The notes under the pieces are model-generated. The model ran no database searches, had not been told where the DNA came from, and worked only from the letters and a program-made list of their open reading frames with translations. Positions 1 to 8,070 of a stretch of 42,559 nt of DNA are shown here, piece after piece. The translations under genes and the position numbers were made by a program. The stretch comes from Rhodococcus rhodnii NBRC 100604 (lineage in GTDB: Bacteria > Actinomycetota > Actinomycetes > Mycobacteriales > Mycobacteriaceae). Numbering within the stretch: position 1 is the first letter of the stretch; every line of letters begins with the position of its first letter. The stretch lies in assembly GCF_001894925.1 (NCBI RefSeq), contig NZ_BCXD01000030.1:1-42559 (forward strand), read 5' to 3'.

Positions 1-1
1 A

Positions 2-412
2 GTGAGTGCGTACGACCGAAAGTACGGCCCGGACCTCGGCGACGACGTGCCTCGCATCGGCTGGGGGCTCATCGCATGGATCGTGCCGTCGATCATCGGG
101 ATCGTGTTGCTCGAAGCACCCGGCGTGCCGCTGCTCGCGAATCAGAGTGCGCAGCTGGTGGTGCTGGCGCTCTCGGTGATCGTCTACGCGATCACGTACC
201 GGCTGGCCCGCGGCGCGTCCCGGAACCCGCTGTCGCCACCGTGCCGGACGCGCCGGACAGCGAGGGAGATTCGGCGCGCAGCGTGCCGGCACCCTGATCC
301 TCCCGCTCGGCGCGACAGTGAATCCAATTATGTATACACTTTGGGTGCGCTCGATCAGGGAGCAACGGAACGGAGATGGCCGTGGGTGGTGATTCACTCG
401 ACGATCAGGTGA
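2..412 (+). CDS. C-terminal part of a membrane protein (probable transporter), partial
   Basis: The frame is open to the window edge, so only the C-terminal end is seen. Residues about 20-40 and 45-66 form two hydrophobic segments separated by a short loop, as in the last helices of a permease. I cannot assign a family. The native-looking protein seems to stop making sense after the second helix (near position 210): the frame then runs through the intergenic promoter and overlaps the next gene. A -1 shift near 205-214 would instead give a short polar tail ending at position 297, a more ordinary C-terminus. Either a base is missing there or the gene really ends at 412. Confidence 0.4.
   Translation: MSAYDRKYGPDLGDDVPRIGWGLIAWIVPSIIGIVLLEAPGVPLLANQSAQLVVLALSVIVYAITYRLARGASRNPLSPPCRTRRTAREIRRAACRHPDPPARRDSESNYVYTLGALDQGATERRWPWVVIHSTIR
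331..338. promoter_or_regulatory. Palindromic tgtataca operator candidate
   Basis: A perfect 8-bp palindrome, tgtataca, sits in an AT-rich island about 40 bp before the dehydrogenase start, in otherwise GC-rich DNA. Motifs centred on TGTATACA are typical of GntR-family (FadR/VanR-type) operators in actinobacterial catabolic genes. No GntR gene is visible in the window, so the regulator is unknown. Confidence 0.4.
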
Positions 413-1224
413 TCGTGCTGACCGGTGCCGCTGCAGGCATCGGCCGATCGGTCACACGGGCCTTCGTCGCCGAAGGAGCGCGCGTCGTCGCAGTGGACGT
501 GTCCACCGACGTCGACTCTCTCGCAACCGAATACGGCGACCGCGTCGTCCCCGTCGTCGCGGACGTCTCGCGGTGGGAGGGCAACATCGCCGCGGCGGCG
601 GCCGCCCTCGACACCTGGGGACGGATCGACGTGTTCGTCGGGAACGCCGCCATCACCGATTCGGCGACGGCGCTCGAAGAGATCGACGGTGATCGTCTCA
701 CCGGAGCCTTCCACGAGGTCTTCGGTGTGAACGTTCTGGCACCGCTGCTGGGGGTGCGGGCGTGTCTCGACGCGCTCGTCGCCTCTCGCGGCAGCGTCGT
801 CCTCACGGGCTCGTTCGCGAGCACGCACGCAGGAGGCGGCGGTTCGCTCTACACGGCGTCCAAACACGCTGTGCACGGGCTGATCCGGCAGCTCGCCTAC
901 GAGTTGGCGCCGGACGTCCGGGTCAACGGTGTCGCGCCCGGCGTCGCACCGACGCGGCTGAAGGGAACGAGCGCCCTCGGCCAGACCACCGCCGATTCGG
1001 TGCTCGACGGGACGCAGCGGGCACTTCCGCTCCAGGAGATCGCACCCGTGAGCGCCTACGACGGCATCTTCACCCTGCTCGCGTCCCGCCGGTACTCGGC
1101 GGCGATGACCGGAACCCTGGTCACCGCGGACAGCGGACTGTCCGTGCGAGGAATCGCGAAGCCCGGCGGCAGGGTGCCGGCCATCGGGCACGAGCACACA
1201 GAGGTACCCGCGCCGCGGGCGTGA
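376..1224 (+). CDS. SDR oxidoreductase, BphB-like cis-dihydrodiol dehydrogenase
   Basis: This is a classical short-chain dehydrogenase of 282 aa. The NAD-binding motif TGAAAGIG is at residues 16-23, NAA (variant of NAG) at 90-92, and the catalytic Ser146, Tyr159 and Lys163 lie in GSFAS and YTASK. The middle of the protein (STALEEID, ALVASRG, GGGSLYTASKHAVHGL, ELAPDVRVNGV) closely follows the pattern of biphenyl/toluene cis-dihydrodiol dehydrogenases (BphB/TodD/HcaB), which oxidise ring cis-dihydrodiols to catechols with NAD+. The start is supported by a purine-rich site, ggaacggag, just upstream. It is followed after 24 bp by a VOC protein, probably co-transcribed. No ring-hydroxylating dioxygenase is visible, so the real substrate is uncertain. 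Confidence 0.8.
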   Translation: MAVGGDSLDDQVIVLTGAAAGIGRSVTRAFVAEGARVVAVDVSTDVDSLATEYGDRVVPVVADVSRWEGNIAAAAAALDTWGRIDVFVGNAAITDSATALEEIDGDRLTGAFHEVFGVNVLAPLLGVRACLDALVASRGSVVLTGSFASTHAGGGGSLYTASKHAVHGLIRQLAYELAPDVRVNGVAPGVAPTRLKGTSALGQTTADSVLDGTQRALPLQEIAPVSAYDGIFTLLASRRYSAAMTGTLVTADSGLSVRGIAKPGGRVPAIGHEHTEVPAPRA

Positions 1225-1248
1225 CATTCGTACAGGAAGGGCTCGAGA

Positions 1249-2082
1249 ATGAAGATCTACGGTATGCGCTGGGTTGGCTCGCGAACGAGCAACTACGACG
1301 AGATGCGCGACTTCGTCGCGAACAAGCTCGGTCTCACGATGGGGCTGGATCAGGAGAACGCGGTCGTCTTCGATTTCCCGGACGGATCGGCGTTCGAGGT
1401 GTTCAAGCCGACCGACAACGAGCATTCCTTTTTCGATCACCCGGTCCCGGGCATCATCGTCGACGACGTGCGCGCCGCTCGCGCCGAGCTCGAAGAGAAG
1501 GGTGTCGAGTTCATCGGCGAGGTGCACGACGGCGTCGACACGTCGTGGGGCACGGCATGGTCGCACTTCACTGCGCCCGACGGACATACGTACGTCCTGA
1601 TCAGCCGCCCGGCGATGCACCCGGGCAAGACGGCCCGGGAGTTCGACGAACTGCGGATCTGCCTGAAGGTGGACGACATCGACGAGGCGGTGAAGGTCTA
1701 TCGCGACGGCCTCGGTCTCCCCGTCGTGGACGACTGGACCCATCCCGGCGGCCAGCGTGGCGTGTTGTTCGGCGTCGCTCCCGCTGCGATCGAACTCTTC
1801 GACAAGGACCAGTGGGATCTCGTCGACGATTCCGAACTGGGGGAGCGGACCGGAACAGATCACGCGCTGCGGGTCGAACTCGCCGACACCGACGCCGTCG
1901 AGGCGCTCGCGACGAAGCTCGAGAAGCTCGGTGTGGGTCGCGACGGCGCGCTCACCCGTACCCCGTGGGAGCAGAACTGCCTGCGGATGAGCACGAGCGA
2001 GGGCGAGCAGTTGACGCTGTTCACGCTGCCCGCGGAGGAGCGGGTCGTCCGCGAGCACGCGCGCAGCCTGCTGCCGTACTGA
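1249..2082 (+). CDS. VOC (glyoxalase/dioxygenase-fold) family protein, two domains
   Basis: The 277-aa protein consists of two vicinal-oxygen-chelate modules. The first runs from about residue 1 to 125 and contains the typical end HFTAPDGHTYVL. The second starts near residue 138 (ELRICLKVDDIDEAVKVYRDGLGL) and ends near 268. Such proteins include glyoxalases, extradiol dioxygenases and antibiotic-binding proteins. It is shorter than BphC-type extradiol dioxygenases and I cannot place the expected His-His-Glu triad, so ring cleavage is not claimed. A Shine-Dalgarno sequence, aggaagg, lies at 1233-1239. Its position 24 bp after a BphB-like dehydrogenase suggests a joint role in aromatic or dihydrodiol metabolism. 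Confidence 0.75.
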   Translation: MKIYGMRWVGSRTSNYDEMRDFVANKLGLTMGLDQENAVVFDFPDGSAFEVFKPTDNEHSFFDHPVPGIIVDDVRAARAELEEKGVEFIGEVHDGVDTSWGTAWSHFTAPDGHTYVLISRPAMHPGKTAREFDELRICLKVDDIDEAVKVYRDGLGLPVVDDWTHPGGQRGVLFGVAPAAIELFDKDQWDLVDDSELGERTGTDHALRVELADTDAVEALATKLEKLGVGRDGALTRTPWEQNCLRMSTSEGEQLTLFTLPAEERVVREHARSLLPY

Positions 2083-2110
2083 TCTGCCCGCGTCGGGTGA
2101 TCGACCGCCG

Positions 2111-4132
2111 TCACAGCATCGGGACGGTGATGTAACTCGGGGCATCGGGCGACAGGAGCAGATGCTGCGGCCGCAGTTCGGATTCGTTGAGCAGCGGCCG
2201 CAGCATCAGTCCCTTCGGGACGTTCGCGGCGTAGACCGAGACGCGGAGCCGATGCCCCGGAGCGATCACCGCCTCGGTCGCGAGGAGACCGAGGTCGATC
2301 CCGGTGCGTTCGCCCGGCACGACCGGCTGCCGCGATGCGAGAGTGAGGGTGTGCACCGGGTCGACGAGGTCGCCGTTCGGTGCCCGCACGCTCTCGCTCT
2401 CGGTGACGGCCCGCAGCGAGGCCGTCACTTGCCCGGACGTCAGCTGACGAGACGTTCCGTCCGGTGCGACGTCGTCGAGCGTCACCGCCCAGTAGCCGTC
2501 CGTCGCGTCGAGGATCGTCTCGAGATGCACGCCGACGGGCCCCGAGACGACGGTCTCGCGGTCGACCGGTGCGCTCGTGAAGGTCAACGCATTCGTCTGC
2601 GCGATCCGGCCGTCCTTACCGCACGCATCGATCACCGCGAGCAGGCCCGCAGTCTGTTGCGCGGCGTCGCGAGAGCACATCGTCGTGAGTCCTGGTGCAA
2701 CCGTGAGCGTCTCGGACGATGCCGAGGGCTCGCTGGTGAGCGAGCCGTCGTGCACCGACTGCGCGGTCCCGGTCGGCTCGGGCGAGAGATGCAGCCGGGT
2801 GTATTCCGCGTCGGGATTCGGGAAGGCGTCGCTGCGCTGCCACGTGCCGCCCTGCTGGAACAGCGTCACCGGCCCGTACTCGTCGATGCCGTTGTCGATT
2901 CCCTTGAGCCACTTGTCGAACCACGCCCGCTGCAACACCTCGAGGCGGGGCGGTGCGCCGTCGCGACCGAGCCCGGACGTCGCCGAGATGTGATACCACT
3001 CGCCCATCATGAGCTGCTTGCGTCCGGGCTCGGTGTCGATCGCGTCGTAGATCCGGGGCTCGGAATAGGTGAACAGATCGTGCCACCCACCCACGACGAA
3101 CGTGGGAATCGTGATGGCGGAGGGGTTTCCGCTCCAGTCGCGGCGGATCGAGCTGTCGGCGTCGAGCAGATCGCGCATGTGCGGCGGGATGTCGTCGATC
3201 GTCGGCGTGAGCAGCGCGGCGGCGACGAGGTCGAAGAACACCGTCGGATGCTCGACGCGTGAGGCGAGCCAGGCCCAGTCGAACTCGCCGCGAGCGAGTG
3301 CGCCGAGGTCGGGAATCAGCTTGAGTGCGTTGACTCCCGCGAGCCACGGCGGCAGGAACCCGACGCCGAGGCCGCCGCCGGGAGCGATGATGTCGCGCAG
3401 CAGGTCGCTCCCCGGTACCAGCGGGAAGATCGCCTTCAACGCCTCGGGTCGCTTCTCGGCCGCCTGGAGCTGGTTGATCCCGGAATACGACGCACCCGTC
3501 ATGCCGACGGAGCCGTCCGACCACGGCTGCGCCGCGGCCCAGTCGATCGTCTCGACGCTGTCGCGCTGTTCGCGTTCCTGGAAGACGTCCCACACGCCCT
3601 GCGAGAAACCGGTGCCGCGCACGTCGACGACGACCTGTGTGTAACCACTGCGTACGGTGTCGCGATCGAGCGCGAAGCCGCGAACGAAACCGCCGTCGAG
3701 AGTGTTGATCAGGTCGCCGAGGCCGGAGACACCGGTTCCGCTCAGGTCGACGTCGCCCGCGAGTTCGGTGAGCGCATCGGACATCCCGGGGATCGAGAAC
3801 GCCGCATCCGCGAGTGCGCTGATCAGCTTCGTGTACGGCGTCATCGTGAGCAGGGTGGGCATCGGCTCGTCGATCGGTACGCCGGTCGCGTCCGCAGGCC
3901 GATAGACGTTGGCCTTCAGGACGGTTCCGTCGCTCATCGTGACCGGGACGTCCCACTCGATGTGGACGTCGGGGTACTGCGGCGGGGCGGTCGCGGCGTC
4001 GATCCACGACGACTGGTCTGGTAGCGGATCCGCCTGTGCGGGAACGGCGACGGCGGTCGCCGCCACCAGCAGTCCCGTCGCGGCCGTACCGACGAATCGT
4101 GTGACCGCGAGCCGCGAACGCGTCCTCTTCAT
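2111..4132 (-). CDS. Secreted CocE/NonD family hydrolase (X-Pro dipeptidyl-peptidase S15 type)
   Basis: The chosen start gives 673 aa with a Sec signal peptide: positive MKRTRSR, hydrophobic core to residue 30 and a PAQA|D cleavage site after Ala34. An alpha/beta-hydrolase domain follows, with the nucleophile Ser215 in GASYSG, probable acid Asp352 in GGWHDLF and His381 in WYHIS. The C-terminal third (from about residue 450) matches the jelly-roll domain of the CocE/X-Pro peptidase family. Family members hydrolyse esters or amides such as cocaine, cephalosporin esters or X-Pro peptides. The frame stays open about 550 bp further upstream, but the signal peptide and a purine-rich site (aggggtgg) support the start at 4132. 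It is divergent from the amine oxidase gene. Confidence 0.85.
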   Translation of the reverse strand: MKRTRSRLAVTRFVGTAATGLLVAATAVAVPAQADPLPDQSSWIDAATAPPQYPDVHIEWDVPVTMSDGTVLKANVYRPADATGVPIDEPMPTLLTMTPYTKLISALADAAFSIPGMSDALTELAGDVDLSGTGVSGLGDLINTLDGGFVRGFALDRDTVRSGYTQVVVDVRGTGFSQGVWDVFQEREQRDSVETIDWAAAQPWSDGSVGMTGASYSGINQLQAAEKRPEALKAIFPLVPGSDLLRDIIAPGGGLGVGFLPPWLAGVNALKLIPDLGALARGEFDWAWLASRVEHPTVFFDLVAAALLTPTIDDIPPHMRDLLDADSSIRRDWSGNPSAITIPTFVVGGWHDLFTYSEPRIYDAIDTEPGRKQLMMGEWYHISATSGLGRDGAPPRLEVLQRAWFDKWLKGIDNGIDEYGPVTLFQQGGTWQRSDAFPNPDAEYTRLHLSPEPTGTAQSVHDGSLTSEPSASSETLTVAPGLTTMCSRDAAQQTAGLLAVIDACGKDGRIAQTNALTFTSAPVDRETVVSGPVGVHLETILDATDGYWAVTLDDVAPDGTSRQLTSGQVTASLRAVTESESVRAPNGDLVDPVHTLTLASRQPVVPGERTGIDLGLLATEAVIAPGHRLRVSVYAANVPKGLMLRPLLNESELRPQHLLLSPDAPSYITVPML

Positions 4133-4376
4133 CGCCACCCCTGTCGTCGACGAGTCGCGTGGGTCCGCCCGGCTGTCACCCGGCGAATGACTGCGGGGAC
4201 TGTAAACGGGGTCACACGCGGTGGCAAGGGTTGGACGGCGTGTCGCCGAAAGTGGTGATGTCGGTGCGGTTTCCTGTGGGTCGATCGTGTGTCGGCTCTT
4301 GTCAAGGGCCGCAGGGTCCGCCACTATGCCTGAATTGGTCAATCGTCCAACCGGTTCGGCGGCGGGGAGGTCACCG

Positions 4377-5921
4377 ATGGGGAGAAACTCGACGAGTGCA
4401 CGATTCGGCGGCGGGGATTCGCCGAATTCCGGCATCCCGCGACGCCTGTTCCTTCGAGGCGTGGCAGCGATGAGTGGAGTGGCGGCAGCGATGGTGCTCG
4501 CGGAGCCCGCGCTCGCCGCGCCTGGAGAAGCCCGGCGGCGACGCGAGCACGATCCGACGCTGTACGACGCGATCGTCGTGGGCGCGGGGATATCCGGGCT
4601 CGCTGCGGCGAAGTCGCTCGTCGCCGCAGGCCGCACGGTCAAGGTCCTCGAAGCCCGCGGCCGTGCCGGCGGACGAATCCACAATCACCCCACCGCGCGA
4701 CTCGGGCTCACCACGGATGCGGGAGCCGAGTTCATCGGGCCGACACAGAATCGCGTCGACGCCCTCGCCCGCGAGTACGGCGTCGAGCAACTGCCGACGT
4801 ACGACGACGGTTCGAGCGTGTTCTGGAACTCCGGGCAGCGCCGCCTCTTCGCGGCGCAGCCCGGACTGCCGCTCGACGGCGGTGTGATCGCCGCGCTGCC
4901 GGTTGTCGCCGAGATCGAAGGCATCTGTGCCGGTTTCCCCGTGGGGGAGCCCTGGCGGCACCCGCGTGCGGCGGAGTGGGACGCCCTCACGTGGCGGCAG
5001 TGGGTGGAACAGCGAACGTCCGTGGCGACCGCACGGATGGTCCTCGACCTCGCGGCGTCGGCGGCGCTGTCGGTGAAGGGAGACCAGTTCTCGGCGTTGT
5101 ACATGCTGAACTACGTCGCGTCGTCGACCGACGAGAACACCGGTGGTCCCTCGTATGTCGCGCGCCTGCTCGGAACCGCCGGAGGCGCTCAGGAGAGAGT
5201 CTGCAACGGTGGGGCCGCGCTGATTCCCTTGCGGATGGCCGAGGCGCTGCGTGAGCACATCGTGTTCGACGCGCCGGTGCGAGCGATCGATCAGGCCGGC
5301 GATCACGCCGTCGTCGTCTCCGACGCCGGGACCTTCTCGGCGCGCCGTGTCGTCGTGGCGATGTCGCCGGCGATCTCGCACCGGATCGAGTACATCCCCG
5401 CTCTTCCCGAGCGTGCTGCGCTGTGTGCGGGCTACACGATGGGCCGGATCGGGAAGTTCGCGGCGGTGTACGAGCGACCGTGGTGGCGCGAGAAGGGCCT
5501 CTCCGGACAGGCATTCGGAAACGCGACGCCCACCGACGTGACGTTCGAGAACTACGCCGAAGGCAATCACATCCTCATGGGTTTCGTGTCGGCGGACGAG
5601 ATGGCCCGGCTTGACGGAGCGCCCGAACAACAGGTCGTCGACGAATGCATCGATGCCTTCGCCGGGTACTTCGGCGACGAAGCGCGCGAGTACATCGACT
5701 ACTCGCTGTTTCGCTGGGACGACGAGGAGTGGTCGTGGGGCGGCCCCGTCGCGACCAGTGCGCCGGGAGTGCTCACGACGTACGGTCACGCTCTGCGCGA
5801 TCCCGCGGGCGTCGTCCACTGGGCCGGAACCGAAACGTCGGACTACTGGACGGGATACATGGACGGAGCCGTGCGTGCAGGCGAACGCGCGGCAGCCGAG
5901 ATCGTGGCGGTGTCGAGATGA
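4377..5921 (+). CDS. Tat-exported flavin monoamine oxidase family protein
   Basis: With the start at 4377 (preceded by a good ggggaggt site) the protein is 514 aa. It begins with a twin-arginine signal (RRLFLRG at 22-28, hydrophobic stretch, AEPALAAP). The FAD-binding dinucleotide fold follows: GAGISG at 69-74 and the acidic end plus LEARGRAGGR to residue 100. The C-terminus has the second FAD motif, WAGTETSDYWTGYMDGAVRAG, typical of monoamine/polyamine oxidases, which oxidise amines to aldehydes with H2O2 release. Earlier in-frame starts exist (4221, 4326) but lack a clear ribosome site. Its stop overlaps the ceramidase start (ATGA), so the two are translationally coupled. The exact amine substrate is unknown. 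Confidence 0.88.
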   Translation: MGRNSTSARFGGGDSPNSGIPRRLFLRGVAAMSGVAAAMVLAEPALAAPGEARRRREHDPTLYDAIVVGAGISGLAAAKSLVAAGRTVKVLEARGRAGGRIHNHPTARLGLTTDAGAEFIGPTQNRVDALAREYGVEQLPTYDDGSSVFWNSGQRRLFAAQPGLPLDGGVIAALPVVAEIEGICAGFPVGEPWRHPRAAEWDALTWRQWVEQRTSVATARMVLDLAASAALSVKGDQFSALYMLNYVASSTDENTGGPSYVARLLGTAGGAQERVCNGGAALIPLRMAEALREHIVFDAPVRAIDQAGDHAVVVSDAGTFSARRVVVAMSPAISHRIEYIPALPERAALCAGYTMGRIGKFAAVYERPWWREKGLSGQAFGNATPTDVTFENYAEGNHILMGFVSADEMARLDGAPEQQVVDECIDAFAGYFGDEAREYIDYSLFRWDDEEWSWGGPVATSAPGVLTTYGHALRDPAGVVHWAGTETSDYWTGYMDGAVRAGERAAAEIVAVSR

Positions 5922-7960
5922 CCGCGAACCGACCGGTGACCGCCGCCGCGATGCCGGCGCTGTCGCGACGAACGTTTCTCGGTGCCGGAGCGCTCGCCGC
6001 GGCGGCCGCCCTCCTCGGCCCCCGCGCGCTCGCCCGGGCACAGGTGAGCGGGCTTCGGGCCGGACGCGGCCGGGCCGACGTGACCGGTGAGATCCTCGGT
6101 GCAGGCATGCTCGGTTACGCCGTCCTCGATCAGACGACGAGCGGACTGCACCTGCGGCAGTACTCGCGGGCGTTCGTCGTCGAGGATCCGTCGTCCGGTG
6201 AACGGATCGCCCACGTCACGGTGGACGTCGGGCTCATGTTCCAATCGATCCTCGAAGAGGTCGTGCGGCGTCTCCAGCAGCGATTCGGCGACCTCTACCA
6301 TCGCGGCAACGTCCTGCTCGGCGCGACGCACACCCACGCGGGCCCCGGCGGGACGAGCGGTCACGCGATGGTCGACATCACGGCACTCGGCTTCCGGCAG
6401 CGCAGCTTCGAGGCGCAGGTCGCCGGAATCGTCGAGTCGATCGTCGCCGCACACGACGATCTCGCGCCGGCCGAACTGGCGGTGTCGATCGGGGTCGTGG
6501 AATTCGGGGGAGGTAATCGCTCGCCGCTCGCGTTCGCCCGCAACCCCGATGCCGACCGCGCGCGGTTCCCGAACGGAATCGATCCGCTGACACGCAATCT
6601 CGGAATCGTGCGAGCCGGTGAGCTCGTCGGCACGATCAACTGGTTCTCCACGCACGGCACGTCCCTGCCCGCCGACAACACGCTCGTGAGTTCCGACAAC
6701 AAGGGGTACGCCGCGCTGCTCGCCGAGACCGAGCTGTATCCGGGGATGCGCGGCGACGGCAAGCCGTTCGTCGCGGCGTTCGGTCAGGCGACGCCCGGCG
6801 ACGTCAGCCCGAACCTCACCGAGGGGATCGGCGACGACCCGTTCGCGGCGACGGCCCTCGTCGGCCGTCGTCAGCTCGACGGGGCGGTCGAGGCTCTCGG
6901 TGGCGGCGCCGCGGTGGGGACGGGTCTCGATCAGCGCCACCGCTACGTGCACCTGCCGTCGTTCGTCGTGGCGGCGCAGTACACGGGCACCGGCCGCGAC
7001 GAGCGGCTGTCGCCCGCGATGCTCGGGGCGTCGTTCGCCGCGGGCAGCACCGAGGACGGTGGTGGCGGCGACGATCTGCCGTTCTTCGAAGCCGAGTACG
7101 GCGGAAACCCGCTGATCGGCCGCATCGGCGACGTCGTCGTGCCGCCGCATCTCGCCGAGCCGCAACACCCCAAGGACATTCTGCTGCCGATGGGGCTGAT
7201 CGACGGGATGATCCAGCAGACCCTGCCGTTCCACCTCGTCCGGATCGGCGGGCTGTACCTGTTCACGTGCCCGTTCGAGGCGACGGTGACGGCGGGCCTG
7301 CGGCTGCGCCGCGCGATCGCGAGTGCGGTCGGCACAAGCGAGGATGCCGTCCAGATCCAGGGCTACACCAACGGATACGCGCACTACGTCACGACGCCCG
7401 AGGAGTACGACCAGCAGGAGTACGAGGGCGGCTCGACGATCTTCGGCAGATACCAGTTGCCGGCGGTCGTCCAGATCGCGACCGAGCTCGCCACCGACCT
7501 GGCGAGCGGCCGCCGCAGCGATCCGGGTGCACCCGAGCCCGACATGATCGGGCGGATCCCGCACTCGCCCGTCGGCAACCCGTCCGTCGACGTGGCGCCG
7601 GACGGTCGCACGTTCGGCGACGTCCTCACGGCACCGGCCGCGTCGTACGCGCGGGCGGAGACGGCCGTCGCGGTGTTCGTCGGTGCGAACCCGAACAACG
7701 TGCTGCGGCGCGGCGACACCTATCTCGCAGTCGAACGGCGCGACGGCGCCACGTGGTCGACCGTGGCGACCGATGCGGACGTCGCGACGTTCCTGCGGTT
7801 CGACACCGAGGGCCTCGCGACGCGAGCCCGGGTCGAGTGGGTCGTGCCCGCAGGGCAGCAGCCGGGCACCTATCGGCTGCGCTACTTCGGGGACTCGCGC
7901 GCCGCGAGCGGGGTGACGACGCCGTTCGCCGGGGCGACGGAGCCGTTCGCCGTCGCCTGA
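5918..7960 (+). CDS. Tat-exported neutral/alkaline ceramidase family protein
   Basis: The 680-aa protein has a twin-arginine signal (SRRTFLG at 16-22, then an Ala-rich core ending ALARAQ near 42). It carries the hallmarks of neutral ceramidases: zinc-binding THTHAGPGG at 137-145, a further ligand region NWFSTHGTSL at 241-250, and the catalytic serine (Ser297) in GDVSPN at 294-299. The final ~160 residues fit the immunoglobulin-like C-terminal domain of the family. The enzyme would hydrolyse the N-acyl bond of ceramide outside the membrane. The start ATG overlaps the amine oxidase stop by 4 bp, suggesting coupling: ceramide breakdown releases sphingosine, an amine, and an exported amine oxidase next door is suggestive but unproven. 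Confidence 0.9.
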   Translation: MTANRPVTAAAMPALSRRTFLGAGALAAAAALLGPRALARAQVSGLRAGRGRADVTGEILGAGMLGYAVLDQTTSGLHLRQYSRAFVVEDPSSGERIAHVTVDVGLMFQSILEEVVRRLQQRFGDLYHRGNVLLGATHTHAGPGGTSGHAMVDITALGFRQRSFEAQVAGIVESIVAAHDDLAPAELAVSIGVVEFGGGNRSPLAFARNPDADRARFPNGIDPLTRNLGIVRAGELVGTINWFSTHGTSLPADNTLVSSDNKGYAALLAETELYPGMRGDGKPFVAAFGQATPGDVSPNLTEGIGDDPFAATALVGRRQLDGAVEALGGGAAVGTGLDQRHRYVHLPSFVVAAQYTGTGRDERLSPAMLGASFAAGSTEDGGGGDDLPFFEAEYGGNPLIGRIGDVVVPPHLAEPQHPKDILLPMGLIDGMIQQTLPFHLVRIGGLYLFTCPFEATVTAGLRLRRAIASAVGTSEDAVQIQGYTNGYAHYVTTPEEYDQQEYEGGSTIFGRYQLPAVVQIATELATDLASGRRSDPGAPEPDMIGRIPHSPVGNPSVDVAPDGRTFGDVLTAPAASYARAETAVAVFVGANPNNVLRRGDTYLAVERRDGATWSTVATDADVATFLRFDTEGLATRARVEWVVPAGQQPGTYRLRYFGDSRAASGVTTPFAGATEPFAVA

Positions 7961-8024
7961 CGCTCCCGCCGTGGTGCGCACGCTCCCGCAGCAGGGGGAG
8001 CGTGAGCGCGAATCGGGGAGCGTG
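7960..8024 (+). terminator. Nested inverted repeats, probable terminator
   Basis: After the ceramidase stop there are two acgctccc copies (7960-7967 and within 7979-7987) followed by two gggagcgt copies (7996-8004 and 8016-8023). The inner pair forms a 9-bp perfect stem, cacgctccc/gggagcgtg, with an 8-nt loop, and the outer pair can close a second stem. No T-tract follows, as is common in high-GC actinobacteria. Confidence 0.55.
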
Positions 8025-8028
8025 GCGC

Positions 8029-8034
8029 TAGTGT
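8029..8034 (+). promoter_or_regulatory. -10 box TAGTGT of the lipoprotein gene
   Basis: TAGTGT fits the actinobacterial TANNNT -10 pattern and lies directly after the terminator repeats, 37 bp before the lipoprotein start. No clear -35 element is seen. Confidence 0.4.
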
Positions 8035-8070
8035 CTGCGTGATTCGGCAGGCGGACGGGGGGGACACGGG

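Noticed and set aside
1249-2082. Extradiol ring-cleavage dioxygenase (BphC)
   Set aside because: Fold and neighbour suggest it, but length and the lack of an identifiable His-His-Glu triad do not, so only VOC family is stated.
394-2145. 583-codon open frame on the minus strand
   Set aside because: Antisense to two convincing genes (SDR and VOC) and without domain features.
4133-4376. Strong regulator site between the CocE-type and amine oxidase genes
   Set aside because: An imperfect ttgg/ccaa repeat near 4336 is visible, but the symmetry is too weak to claim an operator.
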